Position numbers and translations under genes: made by a program
In this document: positions 37,883 to 46,318 of the stretch, piece after piece
Numbering within the stretch: the first letter of the stretch is position 1
Layout: each line of letters opens with the position of its first letter
Notes under the pieces: generated by a model
The model's database searches: none
What the model was told of the DNA's origin: nothing
What the model saw: the letters and a program-made list of their open reading frames with translations, nothing else
Source of the DNA: Butyrivibrio sp.
GTDB lineage: Bacteria; Bacillota; Clostridia; Lachnospirales; Lachnospiraceae
Assembly (NCBI GenBank): GCA_014799955.1
Contig: JAAVHB010000117.1
Span: forward strand, 1 to 61,880
Reading direction: 5' to 3'
Length of the DNA: 61,880 bases

Positions 37883-38335
37883 CTATTTTGATATTCCGCA
37901 GCTTAATGTACTGTTGTGGTATTCGGGCGAGCTGCTTACATCTTCCCCGAACCATTCCGGCGGAGTGTAGGCAATAGCCTGTTCCTCGGAGCTAAATTCC
38001 ACCTCGGCGAGAATAAGTCCGTCATACTCTCCCTCAAATACGTCAAGCTCAATCGTCAGTCCGTCCCTTTCGGGGATTTCGTAGCGTTTTTTTGTGATGA
38101 TTATGCCGTCGTGCTTTGCCAGAAGATGGGAATAAGCCTCCTCGGTGAGAGGAAGATTGTACTCCTCGCGCACCATAAGCCCTTTTGATTTATAGGTAAG
38201 ATAAAAATCGTCGTTGTCGCGTCGCACTCTTACCACGGGTTCGGTGCAAAGATAAGCCTGTTCAATTTTGCGGCAAACATAGTCATCAAGCTCAAAGGGA
38301 ATTTTGGTGATTAAAAATTTTCTCTCGATTTCCAT
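37883..38335 (-). CDS. CYTH domain protein (triphosphate tunnel enzyme)
   Basis: A 150-residue protein filling one CYTH domain. It opens with the ExExK signature (Glu2, Glu4, Lys6 in MEIERKF) and has alternating charged residues on beta-strands (VVRVRRDNDDFYLTYKSKG; LTIELDVFEGE) expected of the triphosphate tunnel. Members hydrolyse thiamine triphosphate or inorganic triphosphate, or act as class IV adenylyl cyclases; the activity here cannot be assigned. ATG at 38333-38335 has AGGAG nine bases upstream. Confidence 0.88.
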   Translation of the reverse strand: MEIERKFLITKIPFELDDYVCRKIEQAYLCTEPVVRVRRDNDDFYLTYKSKGLMVREEYNLPLTEEAYSHLLAKHDGIIITKKRYEIPERDGLTIELDVFEGEYDGLILAEVEFSSEEQAIAYTPPEWFGEDVSSSPEYHNSTLSCGISK

Positions 38336-38353
38336 TGAACAATCACTCCTTAA

Positions 38354-38383
38354 AGTATACACTATTTTGTCCTTTTTTACATA
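38354..38383 (-). promoter_or_regulatory. Probable promoter for the CYTH-carboxypeptidase pair
   Basis: On the minus strand a good -10 (TATACT, plus-strand 38354-38359) is seen; a candidate -35 (TATGTA, about 18 bases upstream) is poor. The T-rich surroundings fit a promoter. Confidence 0.35.
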
Positions 38384-38504
38384 AAGAAATGCAAAACAGG
38401 ATAAAGATGATGCAGGCTACTGTATATTTATTTCTTTATTATACTATTATGGTATTTTTTGTGCAAGCTGATATTTTACATGCAGTAATTTGTTTGCATT
38501 TATA

Positions 38505-38533
38505 GAGACAAATACGATATTTTGTGATATACT
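38505..38533 (+). promoter_or_regulatory. Promoter for the SF1 helicase-nuclease gene
   Basis: GAGACA (38505-38510) and TATACT (38528-38533), 17 bases apart, with TGA before the -10 (extended). An inverted repeat ATTTGT (38488-38493) and ACAAAT (38508-38513) straddles the -35 and might be an operator. A leader of about 100 bases follows; no strong ribosome binding site precedes ATG 38641 beyond GAGAG. Confidence 0.5.
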
Positions 38534-38640
38534 AAAAAACGTCAGAAGATTGATACTAACCGTGAAAAGCAATATGGATGGACAGTTGCTTACGGAGATA
38601 ATGGATAATTAACGCGCGCATAGGAAGCAGAGAGTAAAAT

Positions 38641-41370
38641 ATGAATACCAGAAATAATATGATTATTATTAAAGGCGAAATAAAAACGCCAGAAATAATT
38701 TCGTGTAAGTATAATCCAAATACAAAAAAGACCGATGTCAAATACAATAACGGAAGAACTTATTCTTATGCATATTTTAATGTAGAATGGTTAAAGGAGC
38801 CAAAAGTTTTAAATCCCAATCTGTATCGTATTAGCAGGGAAGGTCGGGAGCTATTTGATATCGTATATATTTGTGTATTTAAAGGCACATATGATGTATA
38901 TTGGCATATTGGCTTTGGTAATGGCAGTGAAAGAGATTATCGCCAAAGTGATTTAAATATTGTGGAGTCATGCCTTAATCAAAGGCAATCTGCAAATGTT
39001 TTTGAATATATAAAACAGATTGCAGGCTTGAGTAATATTAAGAATGAAGAAACTGGCGAAAAGCTGTTGGCAAAGAGGTATGAGAAGATATCTTTCGTGA
39101 GTGAAGAAGTAGCTTTAGCAAAGTATCTTGACCCTTCTTCATTTAAAACCAGCCAAATGAAGAGTGAATATGTTCCCATTTTTCCGTTTGGGTGTAATAC
39201 TAGTCAATATAAGGCTGTCAAAAATGCTATGGAAAACCAAATTAGTGTGATTCAGGGACCACCGGGGACAGGTAAGACGCAGACTATATTAAATATAATT
39301 GCCAATATATTAATACAGGGAAAGACAGTTCAAATAGTATCTAACAATAACTCCGCAACAGAAAATGTGTTTGAGAAATTATCTTCTCCGAAATACAATT
39401 TAGGATTCGTTGCTGCCACATTGGGAAGTTTTGAAAATAAAAAAATATTTGTTGAGAATCAGGATATAAATTATCCTGATTTATCGTCGTGGAAAATAGA
39501 AGAAGATCCAAAGGATTTCCAGAGAAGAATATTAGAACAGTCTGCTCAGTTAAAAACCGTTTTTGATAAGCAGGAGAAACTTGCCTGTTTAAGACAGGAA
39601 CTTTCACAATTAGATACAGAATTAAAATATTTTAATCAATATGTTGAGGAATCTGATGTTAATACAAATATGATAGAGTTCAGGAGAAAACTACCCTCAA
39701 GGCATTGGATGATATTGTGGTGTGAGTGCCAAGCAATTTCGGAAGAAAAGAAGAAGATAGGATTTTTATTTAAGATAAAAGCTGCTTTTAAATATGGAAT
39801 AAAGAGTCGAAACTTTTACAAGCAGGATATTGCAAAGATAATTACAACATTTCAAGCGATGTATTATTATTCAAAGAAAGCAGAATTGTCTGCGGAAATT
39901 GCGGATATTGAAAAGTATTTGAATGGTGTTAATAAAAATTTATTAGAGGATTTGTGTAATAAGTCCATGACGGCATTAAAAGACAAGCTGGCAAGAAAGT
40001 ATGAAGGTAACAATGGACGAAAAATATTTAACGAAGATAACTTGTGGAAAGAACCATATGAAGTTTTGAAAGAATATCCTGTTATATTAAGTACAACATT
40101 TTCTTCAAGAAATAGTTTAAATTCAGATGTTGTGTACGATTACCTTATCATGGACGAAGCCTCGCAGGTAGATATTGCAACTGGTGCGTTGGCACTTTCG
40201 TGTGCGAAGAATGTTGTTATTGTTGGAGATACTAAGCAACTTCCAAATGTTGTTAAAGATTATATAAAGAACGAAGCTAAGGCTATATTCGATAGTTTTA
40301 ATGTGAATGAAGGCTATCAGTACACAAAAAGTTTTCTTCAATCTATTTTGGAGGTTATGCCAAATGTAACACAAACATTATTACGAGAACATTATAGATG
40401 TCACCCTAAAATAATTAATTTTTGCAACCAGAAATTTTATCGTGGAGAACTGATTATAATGACAACTGATAATGGGGAGAATGATGTTTTATCTGTAGTT
40501 AAAACGGTGACGGGCAATCACGAGCGTAATCATTACAGTCAGCGCCAGATAGATGTAATTAAAAAAGAAATAATACCTAAATATGGTTTGGATCCGAAAG
40601 ATACCGGAATTATATCGCCATACAAAAATCAAGTAGAAGCATTAAGCAAGGAAGTTACTGAATTCGATTCTGCAACTGTACATAAGTTTCAGGGTAAAGA
40701 AAAAGACAACATCATTATATCTACGGTAGACGATGAAATATCCGATTTTGCAGATGATCCGTATTTAATCAATGTTGCTGTATCAAGAGCTAAAAAGAAA
40801 CTGATGCTGGTTGTGACTGGGAATGAACAGACTAGAGAACATAATATAACGGATTTGGTGGATTACATTCAATATAATAATTTTGAGGTTACTGACAGTA
40901 GGGTTTATTCTATTTTTGATTATTTTTATAAGCAGTATACGGAAAAAAGAAAGACATATTTACAGAAGCATAAGAAGGTATCCGAATATGATTCGGAAAA
41001 CTTAATGTATTCATTGATAGACGAAATTATCGCCCAAAATAAGTTTTCATGCTTGGATGTTGTTTGTCATTTTCCGTTGAATATGTTGATTAAAAATCCG
41101 GAATTATTAAATGAAGAAGAATGTAAATATGCAATGAATCCGGGTACTCATTTGGATTTTCTGATATATAACAGAATAGGCAAAAAACCGGTGTTAGCAA
41201 TTGAAGTTGATGGATATGAATATCATAAAGGAGATACCGTACAGTCTTCACGAGATTTGCTGAAAAATCATATAATGGAGTTGTATGAAATTCCATTATT
41301 GAGATTTAAGACAAATGGTAGTGGTGAAAGGGAAAAGATTATGGAGATGTTGGAAAAGCTGGTTGGATAA
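38641..41370 (+). CDS. SF1 helicase fused to a PD-(D/E)XK nuclease-like domain
   Basis: A 909-residue protein. The N-terminal 180 residues are unassigned. The SF1 helicase core has Walker A GPPGTGKT (about 206-213), a long helical insertion with coiled coil (about 290-460), motif II MDEASQ (about 504), LREHYRCHP (about 583), KFQGKEKDN and VAVSRAKKKLMLVV (about 713). Residues about 800-909 look like a PD-(D/E)XK nuclease of the Vsr/DUF2726 kind: THLDFLIYNR, then AIEVDGYEYH, then LLRFKT. Base composition is far more AT-rich than neighbouring genes (14 G/C in 39601-39660 against 35 in 13261-13320). It stands alone with its own promoter between ordinary genes. Helicase-nuclease fusions of this form are frequent in antiphage loci; a defence role is inference. 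Confidence 0.8.
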   Translation: MNTRNNMIIIKGEIKTPEIISCKYNPNTKKTDVKYNNGRTYSYAYFNVEWLKEPKVLNPNLYRISREGRELFDIVYICVFKGTYDVYWHIGFGNGSERDYRQSDLNIVESCLNQRQSANVFEYIKQIAGLSNIKNEETGEKLLAKRYEKISFVSEEVALAKYLDPSSFKTSQMKSEYVPIFPFGCNTSQYKAVKNAMENQISVIQGPPGTGKTQTILNIIANILIQGKTVQIVSNNNSATENVFEKLSSPKYNLGFVAATLGSFENKKIFVENQDINYPDLSSWKIEEDPKDFQRRILEQSAQLKTVFDKQEKLACLRQELSQLDTELKYFNQYVEESDVNTNMIEFRRKLPSRHWMILWCECQAISEEKKKIGFLFKIKAAFKYGIKSRNFYKQDIAKIITTFQAMYYYSKKAELSAEIADIEKYLNGVNKNLLEDLCNKSMTALKDKLARKYEGNNGRKIFNEDNLWKEPYEVLKEYPVILSTTFSSRNSLNSDVVYDYLIMDEASQVDIATGALALSCAKNVVIVGDTKQLPNVVKDYIKNEAKAIFDSFNVNEGYQYTKSFLQSILEVMPNVTQTLLREHYRCHPKIINFCNQKFYRGELIIMTTDNGENDVLSVVKTVTGNHERNHYSQRQIDVIKKEIIPKYGLDPKDTGIISPYKNQVEALSKEVTEFDSATVHKFQGKEKDNIIISTVDDEISDFADDPYLINVAVSRAKKKLMLVVTGNEQTREHNITDLVDYIQYNNFEVTDSRVYSIFDYFYKQYTEKRKTYLQKHKKVSEYDSENLMYSLIDEIIAQNKFSCLDVVCHFPLNMLIKNPELLNEEECKYAMNPGTHLDFLIYNRIGKKPVLAIEVDGYEYHKGDTVQSSRDLLKNHIMELYEIPLLRFKTNGSGEREKIMEMLEKLVG

Positions 41371-41384
41371 AAAGATGCAATATT

Positions 41385-41780
41385 ATGAGCGGAAATGATG
41401 TAATAACCGACCCGCAAAAGCTGGTTCGTATGGAAATGAAAAATGAGGTTTATGGCCTTGATAAGATATATTCATCTGCTTAACTGATGGATAAAGTTGA
41501 AGCGTTACTCAAAGAAAATAATATTGATTACTGCAGAAATTTTCATTGGACTACTGATGCCGGTTACGGATAAACCTACGGTCAGATACTGAACTATCGC
41601 CCAAAAGTCGCGCTTTGCGTCAAAATGGAGGGAGTGGGCTTATTTACACAGCAAATTAAAGAAAATGTCTATATCATATCTGATATACTTGCCGACGATT
41701 GGACATTGGGGTGGGATATCAAAGATATAGATATGGCGGTAAATAAAGCTGTTAATATTATTTTAAAGAGAGAAACGTAA
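41385..41780 (+). pseudogene. Decayed ORF with in-frame stops
   Basis: One reading frame runs from ATG 41385 to TAA 41778-41780 but is broken by TAA at 41481-41483 and TAA at 41571-41573. The part from ATG 41487 onward is protein-like (ALCVKMEGVGLFTQQIKENV) and would give a product of about 97 residues if the second stop were a sense codon. No family recognised. It lies between the AT-rich helicase and the DJ-1 gene and fills most of the 41371-41903 gap. Confidence 0.35.
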
Positions 41781-41831
41781 TATTTTGTTATGAACCCTAA
41801 AACGGGGAAGCACAATTATAACATAGACTTA

Positions 41832-41860
41832 TTGGTATTGCTGTGTTAATATTGTATAAA
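41832..41860 (+). promoter_or_regulatory. Promoter for the DJ-1 family gene
   Basis: TTGGTA (41832-41837) and TATAAA (41855-41860) with a 17-base spacer, 44 bases before ATG 41904. A GAAAGGA ribosome binding site follows. Confidence 0.55.
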
Positions 41861-41903
41861 ACAGTTCATAATAAAAAAATAACCATAGAAAGGACGAAAT
41901 TTT

Positions 41904-42446
41904 ATGAAATTATATGCTTTTTTGGCGGACGGATTTGAAACGGTGGAAGCTTTAGGTGTTGTCGATATTATGAGAAGAGGCGGCGTCGAGGTTTGTACCG
42001 TGTCGGTATCGGACAGACTTGAGGTTGTCACCTCGCACAATATTATGGTGCTTGCTGACAAGCTTTTCGACGACTGCGATTTTTCGGACGCGGACGTTGT
42101 TTTTCTTCCGGGAGGACTGCCCGGAACCAAAAATCTTGAGGCGCATGAGGGACTTTGTGCTCTTATTGACAAAGCCTTTGCCGACGGAAAATACATAGCA
42201 GCAATCTGCGCGGCGCCGAGTATACTCGGACACAGGGGAATTCTTAAGGGGAAAACGGCGACCTGCTTTCCCGGCTATGAGGACGAACTGGACGGAGCGA
42301 TGCCGACGGGAGAAGGCTTTTGCGTGGACGGTAAAATAATCACCGGAAAGGGCATGGGCAAGACAATAGATTTCGCGCTTGCAATCCTTGAGGCTTTGAC
42401 CGGAAAGGATAATGCCGAAGAAATAAAATCAAAAATACAGTATTAG
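41904..42446 (+). CDS. DJ-1/PfpI family protein
   Basis: A 180-residue class I glutamine-amidotransferase-like protein. The reactive Cys102 is in AICAAPS, and Glu15 in the VEALGVVDIMRR segment matches DJ-1 Glu18. Family members act as glyoxalases, deglycases or redox-sensing chaperones; which applies here cannot be said. It starts at ATG 41904, is of full family length, and appears monocistronic. Confidence 0.9.
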   Translation: MKLYAFLADGFETVEALGVVDIMRRGGVEVCTVSVSDRLEVVTSHNIMVLADKLFDDCDFSDADVVFLPGGLPGTKNLEAHEGLCALIDKAFADGKYIAAICAAPSILGHRGILKGKTATCFPGYEDELDGAMPTGEGFCVDGKIITGKGMGKTIDFALAILEALTGKDNAEEIKSKIQY

Positions 42447-42463
42447 AAATGCCGAAAATTGCC

Positions 42464-42493
42464 ATTATATTTTACTGACATGTGCAGATACTA
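42464..42493 (+). promoter_or_regulatory. Possible sporulation (SigG-type) promoter
   Basis: ATTATA (42464-42469) and GATACTA (42487-42493), 17 bases apart, approximate the SigG consensus (TGHATA and CATNNTA). This is expected for an alpha/beta SASP gene, which is normally forespore-expressed, but the match is imperfect. Confidence 0.35.
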
Positions 42494-42500
42494 GGGTTAC

Positions 42501-42553
42501 AACAGTAAAATACTGTTGAATATAAAGGAGCAATCCGAAAACGGGATGGCTCC
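42501..42553 (+). other. Two hairpins in the SASP leader
   Basis: AACAGTA-AAA-TACTGTT (42501-42517) is a 7-bp hairpin. GGAGC/ATCC (42527-42536) pairs with GGAT/GCTCC (42544-42553) around a 7-base loop with one mismatch; it hides an AAAGGAG that could otherwise act as a ribosome binding site. The real site (TGGAGGTGA) is further on, before ATG 42587. Confidence 0.4.
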
Positions 42554-42586
42554 GGCAACCAGAATCACGCATGGAGGTGAACTATC

Positions 42587-42799
42587 ATGGCAAGCAATTC
42601 AAATTCTAGCAACAGAATGACCGTACCCGAAGCAAAGGGCGCAATGGATAAGTTTAAGATGGAAGTTGCATCTGAGCTTGGAGTACCCTTGAAGGAGGGT
42701 TACAACGGTGACCTTACTTCACGTCAGGCCGGAAGCATTGGCGGCGAGATGGTAAGAAAGATGATCAAGAAGCAGGAAGAGCAGATGTCATCTAAATAA
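42587..42799 (+). CDS. Alpha/beta-type small acid-soluble spore protein
   Basis: A 70-residue protein with the SASP signature: KMEVASELGVPL followed by GYNGDLTSRQAGSIGGEMVRKMI. The first holds the germination-protease cleavage region, the second the DNA-contact region. SASPs coat and protect DNA in the dormant spore and supply amino acids on germination. Its presence is the best single sign that the organism forms, or recently formed, endospores. Strong ribosome binding site TGGAGGTGA. Confidence 0.95.
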   Translation: MASNSNSSNRMTVPEAKGAMDKFKMEVASELGVPLKEGYNGDLTSRQAGSIGGEMVRKMIKKQEEQMSSK

Positions 42800-42826
42800 T
42801 CGTTGACCGATTATTTCTAAATTTAG

Positions 42827-42873
42827 AAAACCCGCTGTAAGCAGGGGCTTAAACCTTGCTTGCAGTGGGTTTT
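42827..42873 (+). terminator. Bidirectional terminator between the SASP gene and the minus-strand ABC genes
   Basis: AAAACCC to AAGCA (42827-42843) pairs with TGCTT to GGGTTTT (42857-42873) over about 17 positions including two G-U pairs. T-runs follow on both strands. It serves the plus-strand SASP gene and the minus-strand permease ending at 42879. Confidence 0.85.
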
Positions 42874-42878
42874 CACTT

Positions 42879-43931
42879 TTACGAGAAAAAGTTGAGATAA
42901 TAATACGGAACAAAAATCTTTTCGACAAACTTTGCCGCCGGAACATAGCTTGAAGCGTTTATAAAAATATTGCAGAAAATAAGGCAGCCAAGCAGGATAA
43001 CCGGTATGCAGGCGGAAAAGCTCCGGCTTTTGCGGGTAACCGCCGTCATTATGAATGAGAAAAGCCAGGACAGCAGTACCAGCGCAAGCATTGCCGTAAG
43101 CTCGACGGGCGACACATAAAGACCGAGTATAGCGAGCGCGAAAATCGATACAATTCCGAAAAAAAATGTCGGAATCAGGATATAAAGAGTTCTGCACAGA
43201 CTTCCGTATGAGCCCGTCAGTGTTGCGAAGATTCCCTTTTCCCTGTCGCGCATCCATGTCACGCCGCCGAAAAGAGCGGCGAGAAATACCATAACGGACA
43301 GGATTCCTCGGACGGGAAAGGAAACCGCGCTTTCGGTAATATCTTTTTCGGTCAGACCGCCCGCGCCGTATGTATGGTAGGCAAGCTTAAAGGTCGCGTT
43401 GCCGTTAAGATATCTTTCATACAGACGCAGCAGCTCGCCTATGTATTCCGTGTCGCTCTCCGCGAAAAGTCCGAGCGATTTGACATGTTTGGTTATTATA
43501 CTGCGTCCCTGTATGCGCAGAAGCTCTGCGTATACAACCTCGTTGATTGACGCCTGAATCGTGTTTGACGGGTGGTGGAGCACAAGAATGCTGCCGGACG
43601 CGTTCTCCGTCCGCTTTGACAAATCGTTCGGAAAAACATATCCGCAGTTTAGCTTGGTGTTTTTTACGTCGCGGTACAATGCGTCGAGGTCGTCATACTT
43701 AACAAAATCAAAGGAGCCCTCGTATTTAACGAGATTTTCGGAAAGCTCCGCGGCAGCGGGGTCGCCGCCGTCGGCATAAACTCCGGCGATTATCGAACTG
43801 CCCTCGCTCAGGGCGGGAATCGAACCGGCAATGGCGGCAGCCGCCGGAATCAGAACCAGTATCGCGATAAAAAGAGGACTTTTAAGCTGGCGTTTGGTCA
43901 GCATGGCAAGCCATGTAAAGAATTTCCTCAT
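42879..43931 (-). CDS. ABC-2 type permease
   Basis: A 350-residue membrane protein: one helix at about 20-40, a soluble external part of about 170 residues, then five helices in the C-terminal half. This is the ABC-2 / YhgE-related layout. Its start directly abuts the stop of the second permease gene. Together with the ATPase at 45136 it forms a three-gene exporter; the substrate is unknown. Confidence 0.85.
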   Translation of the reverse strand: MRKFFTWLAMLTKRQLKSPLFIAILVLIPAAAAIAGSIPALSEGSSIIAGVYADGGDPAAAELSENLVKYEGSFDFVKYDDLDALYRDVKNTKLNCGYVFPNDLSKRTENASGSILVLHHPSNTIQASINEVVYAELLRIQGRSIITKHVKSLGLFAESDTEYIGELLRLYERYLNGNATFKLAYHTYGAGGLTEKDITESAVSFPVRGILSVMVFLAALFGGVTWMRDREKGIFATLTGSYGSLCRTLYILIPTFFFGIVSIFALAILGLYVSPVELTAMLALVLLSWLFSFIMTAVTRKSRSFSACIPVILLGCLIFCNIFINASSYVPAAKFVEKIFVPYYYLNFFS

Positions 43932-45143
43932 CTATCTGTCCCTCCCTTTTATAACAGTAACGATAATGCTTACGACGGTGAAAGCAAGCCCGTAGCCGAC
44001 TGTCATGGTAAGCGCCTGTGTGTTGATTTCTCCGGAGGTTATCGATTCCGTGAGTCTGCACCATCCGTATGCCGGAAGAAATTTTCCGATGCGCTCTATG
44101 GCGGGCGGCAGATATGACGACGGTACAATTCTGCCGCTTGCGTACATCATAAGCGCGGTGGAGAGAAACATCAGAAGCACGCTGACAAGCCCTCCGTCCG
44201 CAACACAGCATAAAAGCATGATAAAGCTTGAGACCGAGGCGGTCAGCACAAGAAAAATCAATATTCCGCCAGCCGTCAGCCCGATGTATTCCGACGCAAA
44301 GCTGCCGCCCGCCGCCAGCAGGAGCGCCGTAAAAAGTACAAAAAACATGAGTGTTACGCCGACAAGCTCGCTCAATCTCATGTACGCCTTTGAAATGCGG
44401 CTTGCACGCAGCGATTCCATAACCGCCGCGGGTCTGTTGGAGAATCGGTCCGCGACGGTCATGCCGCAAAGAAGCAGCATAAGCACGATTCCCGAGCAGA
44501 TATAATATCCGGCGGCAGATATGTTCCCGGTCGCGGATATCGGTTCGGCTTTAAAGAAATTCCCGCGGTTAAGCGTATAAGCTATGTAATAATCGTACAG
44601 CGAATCCTGTGCCGACGAAACCGATGAGGAAAAGCCGTGGAGCTTAAGCAAATCTCCCACGGCGTAAATTCCCGACTCCGAATACGACAGAAACTGAGCG
44701 CCTGCCCCGATCAGCGAGCAAAACAGCATGGATTCCATTCCGGCGTTTTCGGGAATGATTACGTTTCCCGGAGTATTGCTGCCGTACATAAGGCTGTCAA
44801 TAAAGCCGTCGGGAATCTGAATGATTGCGGAAAGCTCACCCTTGTCAAGCTTTGCGAGAGCGGTATCGATATCAAGGGTTTCAAATTCGCACACGGATTT
44901 AAGACTGTCCATATTGGCAATCAGATTAAAGGCAAGGGCAATGTCGGAATCTCCGTCGGGGATTACCGCGGCGACTTTTACGCTTACGCTATTTTCCATG
45001 CTCCGCCCGAGAATCGCGTTGCCGCATACTCCGAGCGCGATTACGGCAGCTGCGAAAATCACCGTACATATTATAAGTCTCGGCATGGAGCGGAAGGTTG
45101 ATTTTATCTGAAAAAAAAGAAGAAGCAGGTGTTTTTTAAGCAT
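43932..45143 (-). CDS. ABC-2 type permease
   Basis: A 403-residue membrane protein with the same layout as its downstream neighbour: an N-terminal helix (about 18-38), an external domain of about 170 residues and five to six C-terminal helices. The pair probably forms a heterodimeric permease. It overlaps the ATPase gene by eight bases, so translation is coupled. Confidence 0.87.
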   Translation of the reverse strand: MLKKHLLLLFFQIKSTFRSMPRLIICTVIFAAAVIALGVCGNAILGRSMENSVSVKVAAVIPDGDSDIALAFNLIANMDSLKSVCEFETLDIDTALAKLDKGELSAIIQIPDGFIDSLMYGSNTPGNVIIPENAGMESMLFCSLIGAGAQFLSYSESGIYAVGDLLKLHGFSSSVSSAQDSLYDYYIAYTLNRGNFFKAEPISATGNISAAGYYICSGIVLMLLLCGMTVADRFSNRPAAVMESLRASRISKAYMRLSELVGVTLMFFVLFTALLLAAGGSFASEYIGLTAGGILIFLVLTASVSSFIMLLCCVADGGLVSVLLMFLSTALMMYASGRIVPSSYLPPAIERIGKFLPAYGWCRLTESITSGEINTQALTMTVGYGLAFTVVSIIVTVIKGRDR

Positions 45144-45828
45144 TGATGCCGCCCATCCTTCCTATAAGGTCGGAAAGCCTTGTATCGGAGGGCAGTGCGC
45201 CGAGCACGCCGCCGTTCATAAGGTACATTTTAGTGCATACGGAAAGCTCGCCCTCCTCGTGGCTGGCGATGATTATCGTTCCGCCTCCGGCAAGGTATCT
45301 GCGCATATATTTTTTTATGTCCTCCTTGCATACTATGTCAAGCGAGGCTCCGGGCTCGTCCAGAATCAGCACGATTGGGTCCTTTGCGATGGCGCAGGCT
45401 ATGCTCAGGCGTTTTTTCATTCCGCCGGACAGGTTGCGAACCGTTGTTTTAAGGTATCTGTCTATTCCGAAATCGGCAATAACGCCGTTTTTGATATCGT
45501 CCTTAAGGCTGTGGCGGCTGTCGCAGTACCATAGCTTCAGGTTATCAAGCGCCGTCAGATTGTCAAAAAGCGGGTTTTCCTGCGGCACATAGCCTATGTA
45601 TCTTCCGAAAAACGCCTTGTGTGCAAGCGGATTTTCGCCTTTGTAGCGTAAGGTGCCGCCGCTCGGACGCAGCGCGCCCGAAAGAATCTTAAGCAGGGTT
45701 GATTTGCCGCAGCCGTTTGCGCCCACGATTCCTACACAGTCGCCGCTTGCGGCGTCAAACGAGATATTTCTCAGAATCTCCCTGCACCCGTATTTTTTTG
45801 CTATATTTCTGACCTCTATTATTGACAT
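45136..45828 (-). CDS. ABC transporter ATP-binding protein
   Basis: A 230-residue ATPase. Walker A is GANGCGKSTLL, the signature is LSGGMKKRLSIACA, Walker B is VLILDEPGASLD and the H-loop is in IIASHEE. The form is that of ABC-2 drug or lipid exporters. First gene of the minus-strand operon, with GAGGAA before the ATG at 45826-45828. Confidence 0.92.
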   Translation of the reverse strand: MSIIEVRNIAKKYGCREILRNISFDAASGDCVGIVGANGCGKSTLLKILSGALRPSGGTLRYKGENPLAHKAFFGRYIGYVPQENPLFDNLTALDNLKLWYCDSRHSLKDDIKNGVIADFGIDRYLKTTVRNLSGGMKKRLSIACAIAKDPIVLILDEPGASLDIVCKEDIKKYMRRYLAGGGTIIIASHEEGELSVCTKMYLMNGGVLGALPSDTRLSDLIGRMGGINA

Positions 45829-45870
45829 GACGATTCCTCACAGTCCGTAAATTATCCTGACCTGCGGATT

Positions 45871-45899
45871 ATTTTATCACAGGGAGAAATTAATGTAAA
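45871..45899 (-). promoter_or_regulatory. Promoter for the minus-strand ABC operon
   Basis: Read on the minus strand: TTTACA (plus 45894-45899), 17 bases, TAAAAT (plus 45871-45876), with TGA before the -10 (extended). It points away from the defence island and marks the last clearly host-like sequence on the left. Confidence 0.6.
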
Positions 45900-45961
45900 G
45901 GAAGTTATAAGCTGTCAGTGTGGGTCATGGATAATGCCCAGAAAGAAAGGAGCAGGATAAA

Positions 45962-46155
45962 ATGATGAGCAAGGATAGTTTCACCGCAATTAGCAAATTT
46001 TTATCTCGCACGATAGCACTGCCTACTTGAAGCAATGGACTACAATAAAGATAGCTGCATGGGAAAACGCTGCATTCAAGAGTATGAGCCAGGGCAACAA
46101 AATAGATGAAATCCAGCGCCTTTTCCCCAATAGGTTGTTTATGAACTTCTATTGA
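45962..46155 (+). pseudogene. Frameshifted gene remnant at the left edge of the island
   Basis: AAGGAGCAGGAT precedes ATG 45962, and the first frame closes after 22 codons (TGA). The +2 frame carries a protein-like continuation (FISHDSTAYLKQWTT, then KIAAWENAAFKSMSQG) that ends at TGA 46153-46155. A good ribosome binding site followed by a broken frame suggests a recently damaged gene. FISHDS resembles the opening strand of TIR-like domains, but the fragment is too short to assign. Confidence 0.4.
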
Positions 46156-46173
46156 ACTTTAGGGAAATGGGAA

Positions 46174-46202
46174 TTGTTTTTCTGATATGGTTGGTGTATA
46201 AT
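46174..46202 (+). promoter_or_regulatory. Strong promoter for the defence island
   Basis: TTGTTT (46174-46179) and a perfect TATAAT (46197-46202) at 17 bases. About 115 bases of leader follow, and no other promoter is evident before the six closely packed island genes, so they are probably one transcript. Confidence 0.65.
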
Positions 46203-46318
46203 TTAATTTGTATAAGTGTGTATTTCTGGGTATGACCATCGAAGTACGGACTATACCAAAACTATGAACTGCATCTGAAAGCGGACAAGGGATAACGATT
46301 GGAAAGGGGAGGCTTGTG

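Noticed and set aside
38641-41370. Type I restriction subunit
   Set aside because: The helicase motifs are SF1 (GPPGTGKT, MDEASQ, VAVSRAKKKL), not the SF2 type of HsdR, and there is no HsdS or HsdM nearby.
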